Origin: Amanita rubescens
Taxonomy: Eukaryota; Basidiomycota; Agaricomycetes; Agaricales; Amanitaceae
DNA: 64,000 nt
Reading direction: 5' to 3'
Assembly (NCBI GenBank): GCA_015039365.1
Contig: WION01000194.1
Location: 39,422 to 103,421 of the forward strand
Part shown: positions 1 to 8,835 of the stretch, one piece after another
Layout: each line of letters opens with the position of its first letter
How positions within the stretch are numbered: the stretch's first letter is position 1
The notes under the pieces: generated by a model
What the model was told of the DNA's origin: nothing
Databases searched by the model: none
Seen by the model: only the letters and a program-made list of their open reading frames with translations
Program-made: the position numbers and the translations under genes

Positions 1-560
1 CGGCAACGCCAGTGAGTGACTTGTAATTATTGAAATCAGTTGTTGCTGACATTTCCTCCGCCTTCCATCTATTAGCAATCAGATCAACTTCCCTCCGCGT
101 TTGAGACTAGCAACAGTGATCTCCAACAGTGCATTAATGATATAAATGTAAGTACATTCGCCCGATCGCTATTTCAGAGTGCTAACGTCCTTGGCGGAAT
201 TACAGAGCATCACGACCATCAATACTGCTGACGCGGAAATTGTGCTCAAATTAGTCAAGGACTTTACACCCAACATCACGGGAATGTTGAAGAATCTGCA
301 GAAGAAGAAGGCTGCCTTCCGTGAATTTGGTATAGCGCCATTCATCCTGTCGCAGGTTCAAAGCTTGTACGGTGGCGTGACGAAGTTGATAGATACATTG
401 GATAAAGTGATACCGGTATGTAATCCTTTTATTGTGAAATTCTGCGCAACTGATCAATGTATATTATTACCAGGCCAACTCCCAAGGTGTGGCGAACGCT
501 CTTCAAGCCAACATGGGACCCGAATTCCGAAAGACAATTTCGCTATATTCTTCAAAGTAG
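1..560 (+). CDS. HsbA-like small secreted protein (5' end outside window)
   Basis: Exons read as 1-11 (partial), 76-147, 206-415 and 474-560, ending in TAG at 558-560. The three introns are 58-64 nt and phase 0. The encoded protein carries the stretch KDFTPNITGMLKNLQ and ends in an FRKTISLYSSK tail. It closely matches the complete gene at 1464-2193 exon for exon. The fold pattern (alternating helices, one conserved Cys, a DLQQC segment) fits the hydrophobic surface-binding protein A family, HsbA. Family knowledge: HsbA-type proteins are secreted by fungi, coat hydrophobic surfaces and can recruit esterases. The signal peptide lies left of the window, so secretion is inferred from the paralog. 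A Gln present at the start of exon 3 in the paralog is lost here because the acceptor is shifted by 6 nt. Confidence 0.7.
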
Positions 561-1463
561 CATTACTACTAATCTAAAGTGTAGAGCACAGACCCCTCAT
601 TTATTCTTGTTCTACCTGGATCGGACGCGAATAATACGTCGTGTTATCGTGACAACGTAATGAGAACGTGACGCAGGGTGGTGCTCCCATCTTCGCGAAG
701 ATTAACAGATGGCTTTGAGTGCTTCTCAGTACATCATTCTACATAACCTCAATCAATTACGCAATACGTACGTATCCTTTGCCTGCTTGCCGGAGCGCGT
801 TCGATCTCTCATACACGCGTCGGCGCTGGTCTGGATTCCCCATGGGCGCGGAATCATACTCACAGAACATAGCAGCTCCTATTCTTGCGTCGATGAGTGA
901 CGCGCCACCTAGGCTTGGGTTTCCCAAACAAAAACTAATTGTGGCCGAAAACAAAGGGTACACAATTTCTATGGTTGATCAAAAATCGGTGTCTGTTGAG
1001 CGCTTTGAGCGCCGATCACGGCTATTACTATTAGTATTACGGAACCGGACGCGGTGAACCGGTGACTTGCCAAGCTACTCGTACCCACACTATCCCCCCA
1101 TGCGAAGCTGTGGCCTATGCCATAAATGCGATCAGACCACAGAGAGCAGAAATACGTTAGAACCTCATCTCAGGTGTGTAGTCCACCAGCGAATACAAAA
1201 ATTTACGTCCTTTTCCTATGTGCGGTGCTATTCAAATACTTAGTTGATGTAGGTGGAGCTTTTTCATTGTAATGTATGGGCGCTGTCACGATGAAGCACC
1301 AGGAACGAGACTAAGCCCCTGTGATCTGCCGAGGTTTAATAACAACCCTGTGCCATGAGTATAAGGCAAGTCAAAGCATTATTACTCAGTCTAAGGTGCG
1401 CTACCACAGTAGTCTGACTCTCTATCATCTGTCTCAACATTTTACCCTCAGGAGGGCAAACCT
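561..1463. other. intergenic, no gene recognised
   Basis: Nothing coding is supported. Short open frames at 709-1057 have no signal peptide, no family resemblance and no splice context. The stretch just before 1464 is presumed to hold the promoter of the second HsbA-like gene; no clear TATA box is visible. Confidence 0.5.
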
Positions 1464-2193
1464 ATGGCTAAATTTGCCCATGTCACTCTCTTGTTCTTTC
1501 TCGCTACCTTCATTGGCCACGTTTTAACACTTCCTCTTCTCCGACGGGACGACAATCAGCTTGAACAGGATCTTGAGCTTTTCAACGGCGATCTAGACAG
1601 CCTGTCAGATGATATTGACGCATACTCCCGCGTTAGTCCAGATATACCAGTGAGTGACTTTTAACTGTTGAAATGAATCATAGTCGACTCCGCCTAGCAA
1701 TCAAATCAACTCCCCTCTGCATTTGATACTAGTAACAGCGATCTCCAAAAGTGTATTGAGGATATAGATGTAAGTATTTCAGTTACATAATTGAATACTT
1801 CAGAGCGCTAATAAACGTGCTCGTTTCAGTTACAGAGCATTACAACCATTCAGACAGCTGATGCGTCAATTGTACTCAAATTAGTAAAGGACTTTACGCC
1901 TACGATTACAGGAATGTTGAAGAATTTGCAAAATAAGGTGGACATTTTTGAGGAATTGGGCATGGTCCCGTTCATCCTGTCGCGGGTTAAAACCTTGAAC
2001 AGCGGTGTTTCAACATTGGTGGGGGCGCTAGAGAAAGTGGTACCGGTTTGTCATTCTCCTTACAAGGTGAAAGTCTGCGCGGCTGATTACTAACCATTAT
2101 TATCAGAGCCAGTCTCAAGGAGTGGCGCGAGGTCTTCAAGCCCAAATGGGTCCGGCATTCCAAAAGACAATTTTACTATATTCAAAAAAATAG
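1464..2193 (+). CDS. HsbA-like small secreted protein
   Basis: Complete gene: exons 1464-1649, 1698-1769, 1830-2045 and 2107-2193, 561 coding nt, 186 residues. The start is the first ATG and opens a signal peptide (MAKFAHVTLLFFLATFIGHV, cleavage near residue 22), followed by LPLLRRDD, where the dibasic RR looks like a Kex2-type processing site. The mature part holds the HsbA-type core (LKLVKDFTPTITGMLKNL) and a short tail ending LLYSKK. Expected role by family: secreted, binds hydrophobic surfaces such as cuticle or polyester. It sits 0.9 kb downstream of a near-identical paralog with the same four-exon structure, so the two arose by tandem duplication. The family call is by pattern, not by search. 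Confidence 0.78.
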
Positions 2194-3023
2194 GCGAATT
2201 AGGTACTAATTAACAGTATAGAACACAGACCCCCCTCGTTTGGCCTCATCTTAGTAATTTGTTGTATTTCGGCACACCTGCGTAACAAGCGGCGCCCAAG
2301 CGGCCCCGAGGGACGCACAGTGAGATGCTTGAATTGAGCTTTGTGGGCGCTGCAATTTGTCATGATGCACTGGCGAACCTGGTCCCACGCCAGGGATCTC
2401 AGCGAAAAATGTTCCAGATACAGTGGGAAGGGTATGACATTCCTTGTTCTCAGATCACATGGATGAATTCGACATGCAATCCACGTCCCCTCTACTCCCG
2501 ATTGTCATTGATACGAAGGGCTTCTCCATCTGTGGTTCACCTGTTCAGATGGGAAACAGCACCTCAATCCCATGTGTGCTTCGCACATTATTAATTGCTT
2601 TTGATGAGCTGACAGCTGAGATTTGTTGATTGGCGCTCGACCGTGGATTTGGTGCAAGCATCAGTGTTCTTGGTGCGCCATCCCGCCCACGTAGTGGTTA
2701 CCCACCGTGTTCAATAACGTATACGCGTTCGATTTTCATTGCGCCAATGGACGTGACAAGCTAATCACACCATGATGCTCAGCTGCCCATGTCCACAACC
2801 GTGACGCACCTTCTACACCTGTTTCGCATGTGGAGCTCTTGAGAACCGGGAATACTGCGGATAACATTACACGTTTATGTCAGGATCAAATACGCTAACG
2901 AGGGAATAATGATGGACACCGGTGGGTGAATCACGTAGCAACAAATTGACTTACGGCACGATGCGACATGTAAGAATTTTTGAACATTGTTCTTTCCCAT
3001 CCAGGGTTCTCTGCCCGAGGAAA
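2194..3023. other. intergenic
   Basis: No gene supported. An open frame at 2325-2594 contains QWEGYD, which faintly recalls chromodomain tails of retrotransposon integrases, but nothing else around it supports a mobile element. Confidence 0.4.
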
Positions 3024-3029
3024 TATAAA
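3024..3029 (+). promoter_or_regulatory. TATA box of third HsbA-like gene
   Basis: TATAAA lies 58 bp upstream of the ATG at 3087, a normal distance for a fungal core promoter. It is preceded by a G-rich patch. Confidence 0.5.
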
Positions 3030-3086
3030 CCGAAATGGAACACACTCCCCCATCTTTCGCATCTCCACTAGCCAGCCAGCTCTACA

Positions 3087-3789
3087 ATGAAGGTTGCACT
3101 CACATTCGTTTACCTGTTCCTTGCAACTTCAACAAGCGTTATTGCGCACCCTCTCCAACGGAGGGGTGACCCTACTCAATTCTTTGCCTCTCTGGGCAAG
3201 CTCAATACTGATGTCACCAACTTCAATGATCACGTACCAGTTGATGGCGATATCTTAGGCCTACAGCTGGTTGGTATCCTAACATTTTCTTGTTGAATCG
3301 AATGCTCATTTTTACCAGCTCGAACCTATCTTGGAGCTCATTGGTTTAGACTTTCAAGACTGTTCTGACGCTCTTAACGTTCGTAGTGCCAGTTGTTACT
3401 TCGGATTTGCACGCTAATTTTGTGTTTTGCGGTAGCTCGCCGGTCCCCTCTCCGATAGTGATGCGCAGAAATTCGTCGATGAATATATACCCATTTCTAA
3501 CTCGTTCTCGAATGGGTTGAACAAAATGGCAACAGCCCAAAAGAACGCTCCGAACCGTAATGGTGGCGTTTTAGGAGCGTTAGGGACGTTTCGTCGGTCA
3601 GGTCGGCAATTCCGTCAATCAGTTCTTGCACAATGTGGGTGGTGGCCGCGGTAATGTACCGGTACGTGAAATTTCTTCCACTACATTATATTTATATTCT
3701 GACACGTGTTGCAGGCCCAACAGGCCAACGAGCTCAACCCCAGTAACAGCGAATTGCAACAGGCTCTCCAGAATGCCGGATCGGCTTAG
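3087..3789 (+). CDS. HsbA-like small secreted protein, diverged, probable frameshift in exon 3
   Basis: Exons 3087-3269, 3319-3378, 3436-3661 and 3715-3789. The start ATG opens a clear signal peptide (MKVALTFVYLFLATSTSVIA) followed by HPLQRRGD, the same LP/HP-L-x-RR-D pattern as the paralog at 1464. Exon 2 gives a helix with one Cys (DCSDALN); exon 3 starts LAGPLSDSDAQKFVDEYIP, typical of the family. Exon 3 does not stay in one frame: the first frame runs into TAA at about 3652, while the frame that joins exon 4 (FLHNVGGGRGNVP, then ends NAGSA) is offset by one base. The switch lies around 3580-3605. This is either a one-base indel (gene broken or sequence error) or an unrecognised tiny intron. 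Sequence is far from the other two copies. Confidence 0.55.
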
Positions 3790-4290
3790 AACAGTTGTTC
3801 TCTTATTCCATTTATGATACCTGTGTGTCGTACAATACCCCCCCCCGGACTATTGTTGAAGCTGGTGCTCGCGTAATGTTTGCAATGTCATTCGTTTCTC
3901 TGAAAGTCTGAAATAGAATGTGACCGATGTCACTCACTACAACGGCAGATGTACTGTACGCCGCATACATCTATGCAACAATCTGCAGGTGATCGGCTAG
4001 CGATGTGCTAGGTGAGCTCGTTTGACGCTGCGTAATGCCTGACTCAGTACGATGCGCAGAGTCTCTATCCAGTCATCCCGTGTTTAACCGATTCCGTTTT
4101 TTTTTACTGAAGGGTGCATGGCGCCTTGTCTCCGTATCAGAGTGGTTCTCGCCCTCAAAGGGATCAATGTAATTGACAAGTTGACGAAATGTTTAGCTGC
4201 CCACGTAGAGGCGGCGAAGCACCATTCGGACATCAATTCAATTCATAGAAGCATTTGCCGCTCTGGAACGTGAAAATAAACGTAGGGTAA
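3790..4290. other. intergenic
   Basis: No gene seen. It contains a C-rich run at 3840-3846 and a T-run at about 4097-4106. Confidence 0.45.
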
Positions 4291-4368
4291 GGTGCTCTAT
4301 CCATTCGTTCAATTGAAGAAGAATTTGGAATATTCTTTTTTTCTCAACCAGTGTTTCAGGTTGTATAG

Positions 4369-4640
4369 ATGTCCCATCTTTTGCGACCCTGCCAGCCAAC
4401 CGCTTCGTTTTTCTCTTCCCTGCAACTTTTCCAGCTTTGTATCTTGCGTGTCCCCTCCAACAGGCCTCAGCCAGCTCGATTTTTACTGGTTACTGTAGCG
4501 ACTGCATCATTGAACGCCCTTGATGCACGGAGCCCCAGGCGTCGACGCGGATAGTGATGCGAAGGAGGTTGTCGGTCGGTTCAATACTCGAAGGGTAGTC
4601 TGACTGGCCATACCAGTTCGCAAAATGTTAGATTTACGAT
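4369..4640 (+). pseudogene. decayed relic of an HsbA-like gene
   Basis: The segment has no intact frame, but it shares local words with the gene at 3087-3789 in the same order. An upstream piece resembles the 5' leader and signal-peptide region (the CCAGCCAACCGC and CCTGCAACTTTTCC blocks), and GATAGTGATGCG at 4550-4561 equals 3454-3465, where it encodes SDSDA, followed by a similar GTCG..TTCAAT stretch. This reads as a third tandem duplicate that lost its frame. A dot-plot against 3087-3789 would decide. Confidence 0.4.
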
Positions 4641-5020
4641 TTGGCGCGCTGTATAGAACAGCAGGGTAAACCAGGACCTGGATTACAGAATTCTATCCAG
4701 AAAGCATCTGAGCGTTTTAAAATCAGTCTGTCTTTGGTAGTGTGCTTGTCCTGATACTACGTTCAATTGTACTATTATTATCATTGCTGTGCTAGCAGTG
4801 GGCGCTGGCACAATTGTGCCAACAAAAGCGTGACTCGGCGCCACCAGTTCTTGACGACAACGGCTTCGTCACTGAACTGTCTTGTAGCTGGTCTACAGAC
4901 AACCCACAGTGTATAACCCATATTCTTTCACAGCAACCCGCAGGTGATTGACATCTTACTGTAAGCTATTTCCTGACACTGCCTTATACCCCAACTCAGT
5001 ATTATGATCCGCAGCTCTAC
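4641..5020. other. intergenic
   Basis: No coding signal seen. This is the presumed upstream region of the DUF1769 gene at 5135. Confidence 0.4.
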
Positions 5021-5027
5021 TATATAA
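5021..5027 (+). promoter_or_regulatory. TATA-like box of first DUF1769 gene
   Basis: TATATAA 108 bp upstream of the ATG at 5135. Confidence 0.4.
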
Positions 5028-5134
5028 CCACGCATTTATTCCATCGACTCCGCTCTCTACTGACTTCCCGTTCCGACTCATCTCCCAGATCCAAGCCTCT
5101 CCAGGCGAATCCTCGTTCGTCCCCCAACGTTTCC

Positions 5135-6135
5135 ATGGCTCCGCATCTCCGTATTCTGGCTGGCCCGTCTCCGGATGCACTTACACCTATAACCCACCTC
5201 GTCAACACCTCCTCGTCTTTCAAATTCTCTTCTGAATTGTTCGAAGGCGAGATTTCAGTGCATATCAAGGACTTTGTGGACGATCGTGGTGAAATGCGAC
5301 GTTCCGACTACTTTGATAGGGAGGATAGACAAGGTATAACGTGGAGCATACAAACCTCTGGTGAGCATCTTGTGGAATCGTTCGAATGACCGCCCAAGTT
5401 GACCAATGCGTTCGTGGATCAAGGGAGGTTCCTGGTTCCTCGAAATGCTGATGATATCATGTTCGGTAATATCTTCGAGCGGCGGCTACGCCTCCCACGG
5501 GGATCCAGCGCTGCTCTCAGGTTTATGAAGTAAGTGCGGAATCGAGTTGCTTGAGAGCGATAATCATATATTTGCAGATTGATCGACCCTACGCTCGAAC
5601 ACGATCTAACGTCTCAGACAAAGCCTTGGGCGCTCTCCCCTCTCGTAGCGACTATGCCATACTGTTCACGCAAGTATGTGGACGAGGCGATGAATGCATC
5701 GCCGCGGAGGCCCGGCATGTTGAGAGAGATGTCGATGAACAGTCTGAATGGCATTGATCTCAACGCTCCCAGGAAACGCAAGAATCTGAAATTTGAAAGT
5801 TCCTCGCATAGACAAAAGTATTTTAGGGACCCAGCACGGAGGAAGGAAGTCGAGTTTGGGCCTGACGTGAGTGTTTCTGCTGGCGATCTGGGTCTTGTAT
5901 GTCTGATCGGGCTTTTTAGGAGATTATCTCTTCCGATTTTTGTCATGGGTTCCTCGAGTTTAACCCATCGCTTGCTCTCAAGCTGCCAGTTGGTCTATCC
6001 TTTGATCTGGTGCGGTATTGGGATAAGCACCCGGTCAGATTTGTTTGCTGTGAGCGGAAGAAGGGAATGGAGGACGGCGAAGACCCATGGGGTCGCGTGT
6101 TTTGGTGTGTCATGATTGAAATTGCAGAGCGATAA
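5135..6135 (+). CDS. DUF1769 (UPF0590) family protein, copy 1
   Basis: Exons 5135-5360, 5424-5529, 5578-5866 and 5920-6135: 837 nt, 278 residues, every junction in phase. The order of motifs is that of the fungal DUF1769 family: LRILAGPSPDAL at the N-terminus, FSSELFEGEISVHIKDF, DRQGITWSIQTSG|RFL across the first junction, the PRGSSAALRFMK-LIDPTLEHDL block, a KPWALSPLVATMPY block, and a C-terminal part with LKLPVGLSFDLVRYWDKHPVRFVCCERKK followed by WGRVFWCVMIE. Family knowledge: these are conserved fungal proteins of poorly known biochemistry; a fission yeast member has been linked to the plasma membrane and phosphoinositides. No signal peptide or membrane segment is present. A paralog with the same exon structure lies at 7288, with the NEDD8 gene between them. 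Confidence 0.85.
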
Positions 6136-6307
6136 TGTATTGGATGCATGGCGTAACGTATATTGAGACAATATCCTTGTAGTTCGTTGTACGACAAATG
6201 GACAGACTTTCATCAGCGGAAGAGTATAGTGTAGTGTAATTATAGTGATAGAGAGAGTGCAACAAGACCAGGACGATAACACCATCGATTAGTCAAAGGA
6301 AGCTCTA

Positions 6308-6791
6308 CTAGGCCTGCTGGCCACCACGAAGGGCAAGGACGAGATGTAGCACGGCACCGGCTTCGACGTTGAAATCGTTAGCCGTCTTGTCGTCTGACCT
6401 AGAGAAAAGTCAGTTCCTTTTGCAATCGTGGATAGCTCAGAGGTGACTGACATTTGCCGACCACGAAAGATGAGTCGCTGTTGTTGTGGTGGCACGCCAG
6501 ACTGCTCTTCGACTTTCTCCTTAATACGCGTGATCTGGTACAGTAAGAGAGTATATCAGGAGGGGTGTTGCAGTTGAGACAAAGGAAAAACACAAAACCT
6601 GGTCCGACGGATCGATGTCGAGTTCGATCTGAAGAAAAGGTGAAAGGGTGAGTGAGGGGGTTGATAATCTTGGGATCGTGGGTGATCTGGGACGCGTACC
6701 TCCTTGCCTGTGAGTGTCTTTGAGGTGATGGAGAGTCAGGATTGGGAGGGTTAGAAGGGATGAGCTGACTCACCTTGACTTTGATCAACAT
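6308..6791 (-). CDS. RUB1: NEDD8/Rub1 ubiquitin-like modifier
   Basis: Five exons on the minus strand: 6774-6791, 6700-6717, 6599-6628, 6452-6534 and 6308-6398 (240 nt, 79 residues). The first two exons are only 18 nt each. The protein starts MLIKVKTLTGKEIELDI and ends [11 protein letters not shown]. The residue before Leu-Arg-Gly-Gly is Ala, as in NEDD8, where ubiquitin has Arg; this position steers the modifier to its own E1. The Gln-Gln-Ala after Gly76 must be removed by a processing hydrolase before conjugation. Role: conjugated to cullins to activate SCF-type ubiquitin ligases. It lies convergent to the DUF1769 gene ending at 6135. Confidence 0.95.
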
Positions 6792-7287
6792 GGCGTCTAA
6801 TGTAGAGTTGATGAGGATGGCTAACGAGTTTTGAAGTGTTACATTTGTCACGCTTAGTACGCCGTCTATGATAGTTTTAGTATACCACTACGTCAAACGG
6901 TTCCTTCTAGCGCTCATCTTCGACAGATTCAATCCATTCAAATGCTGTTGCGAATGATGAGTTACTGAGTCTTTGTTTCCTCGAGTGCCCAGGGCATTGG
7001 CGTTGTATCATAAGACAAACTCTATATTGCGCTCAGGCTCGTACTGCCGACAGATCACTGCCTGTGATTCCTGCAACAGTCTGCATCTGTACATGGGCCA
7101 TCGCGACCATCCCTGTAACACGAAGATCAGACAAGTAATTCAAGACTCGATCTCGGTCTCTGGGGGAGATCGAAAGGAGCAATGACGCAATCAGATTATC
7201 CTATTATAACCGCAGCCGGCGCACCGTTAACATGCAGGGCAGTGTACGCAGTTTGCGTGGCATCTTGTTTGCTGTCCACCATCATCA
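6792..7287. other. intergenic, NEDD8 upstream region
   Basis: Divergent promoter region between the NEDD8 start (6791, minus) and the second DUF1769 start (7288, plus). No gene is supported; the open frame at 6973-7185 has no recognisable features. Confidence 0.5.
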
Positions 7288-8403
7288 ATGGCACCTCATC
7301 TCCGGGTCCTCGTAGGCCCCTGTCCAAGGACACTTGTGCCTATCACTGATATAGTGAATACCCCTGCATCGCACAGAGTTTCATCAGAACTGTTTGAAGG
7401 CGAGATTGCTGTACATATCAAGGATTTTACGGACGAAGAAGGCGTTATCCGCCACTCAGACTATTTTCAGAGAGAAGATCGGCAGGGTATAACATGGAGC
7501 ATTCAAGTTTCCGGTGAGCTTCGGGCATACTACACCCTATATGCGCATATAGTAACCGTCAGATACAAGGACGATTCCTAGAGCCGTATTCTGCTGATGA
7601 TGTACTCTTTGGAAACGTGTTCGATCGACCGCTGTATATGCCGTGGGGCTCCAGTGTTGCCTTGAAGTTTATGCAGTAAGTTGAATCAAATCATTATATT
7701 CACGCTTCATGTTTTTCTGATACTCCGTTAGGTACATTGATCCCACTCTCGAACATGACCTTTGTTCGCAAACTAAACCATGGGCATTATCGCCGCTCAT
7801 TGCAACAATGCCACATTTTGCACATAAACGTATAGAAAGTGATTCCGGAGAATTAGACTTTGGCTCTCCATCGCGTTCGTGGAATGATTCTACGGGAGAA
7901 TTATATCAAGCATCAATTAGGGAAATCAGCTCATCGGAATCCAGTGAATCCAGTGCATCGAGATTCAGCCAATCACCAGATAAACATCTTTATGCATGAC
8001 ATCGATGACGCTCAGCCAGCTATGGTGAAGAAGCGCAGGAAGAGGGCAGCACGTGTGACTGACTTTCAGTTTGAAACTGCTGCCGAAAGACGTAGTTATT
8101 TCAGCAAGACTGAACACCGGCGAGCGATCCAATTTGGTCGCGAAGTGCGTAGCTTTCCTGTGATTATTCACGCCCCTTTTGAAATTCGGCTTTAGGATAT
8201 CATAGCAACCGATTTCTGCTATGGGTTTATTGAGTTTAATCCGAGCATAGCATTGCGCCTTCCTGGAGGGCTGAGCTTTGACTTGATGCGATACTGGGAT
8301 GGGCAGCCGGTCAAGTTTGTGTGCTGCGAGCGCAAGAAGGATGACTTCAGAGGGGGTGGCATGGGGACGAGTGTTTTGGTGTGTTGTAATTGAGCAGGCG
8401 TAG
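7288..8403 (+). CDS. DUF1769 family protein, copy 2, possible 3' frameshift
   Basis: Exons 7288-7513, 7570-7675, 7732-7874, 7921-8144 and 8196 onward. The first two exons have exactly the same lengths as in copy 1 (226 and 106 nt). An extra 46-nt intron at 7875-7920, absent from copy 1, restores the frame and phase. Motifs match copy 1: LFEGEIAVHIKDF, FLEPYSADDVLFGNVFDRPL, KPWALSPLIATMP, LRLPGGLSFDLMRYWDGQPVKFVCCERKK. The end is odd. In frame, the protein stops at 8391-8393 after a nonsense tail, but the neighbouring frame reads WGRVFWCVVIEQA then TAG at 8401-8403, which is the expected family C-terminus. The switch falls at the five-G run at 8352-8356, so a one-base indel there (real or error) is likely. 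Confidence 0.75.
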
Positions 8404-8790
8404 AATACCAAGTGTGATAAGATTGTGACGTCAAGATCGGCAATGAGCGGCAGAACGGTGTAACCCATAATAGCCTCCGGCGCTGGACCGCGGTCCTGGC
8501 TTTGCGCGATTTGCTGTCATCTCGCATGTTGGAATGAACGACGACCGTCCCTTAGCCATTCAGGTCCGTCGCGTCCTTTGTCTCGCTTGAGCGCCCTTCA
8601 TCATACCCCTGCTTAGGCTCTAGCGTCCAAGTTCATCAAAAGAGTGGTGCTTGGGCCGAGGTTCAAATCAAACACACTCAAGGTCGAGGCATGATAGCAC
8701 CCGTTACCCCTACTCACAGCATCGAAGTCGCATGAAATCGGAGGTCGCAAGCACAGCCAGTCAAGGACGACGAAGCCAGCGCGCGCAACT
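8404..8790. other. intergenic
   Basis: No gene supported. The minus-strand frame at 8613-8813 has no family features. Confidence 0.45.
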
Positions 8791-8797
8791 CTTATAA
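8791..8797 (+). promoter_or_regulatory. TATA-like box of PH-domain gene
   Basis: CTTATAAG about 40 bp upstream of the ATG at 8836, followed by a pyrimidine stretch before the start. Confidence 0.4.
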
Positions 8798-8835
8798 GCC
8801 GTATATGTCTCAACCTTTTTTCAATTTAGACAGGC

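Noticed and set aside
2325..2594. Possible chromodomain fragment (QWEGYD)
   Set aside because: Only six residues match; no upstream integrase or reverse-transcriptase frame and no long terminal repeats are visible.
7875..7920. Frame break in the third exon of DUF1769 copy 2 as a disabling mutation
   Set aside because: A 46-nt stretch with donor and acceptor restores the frame exactly, so an additional intron is the simpler explanation.
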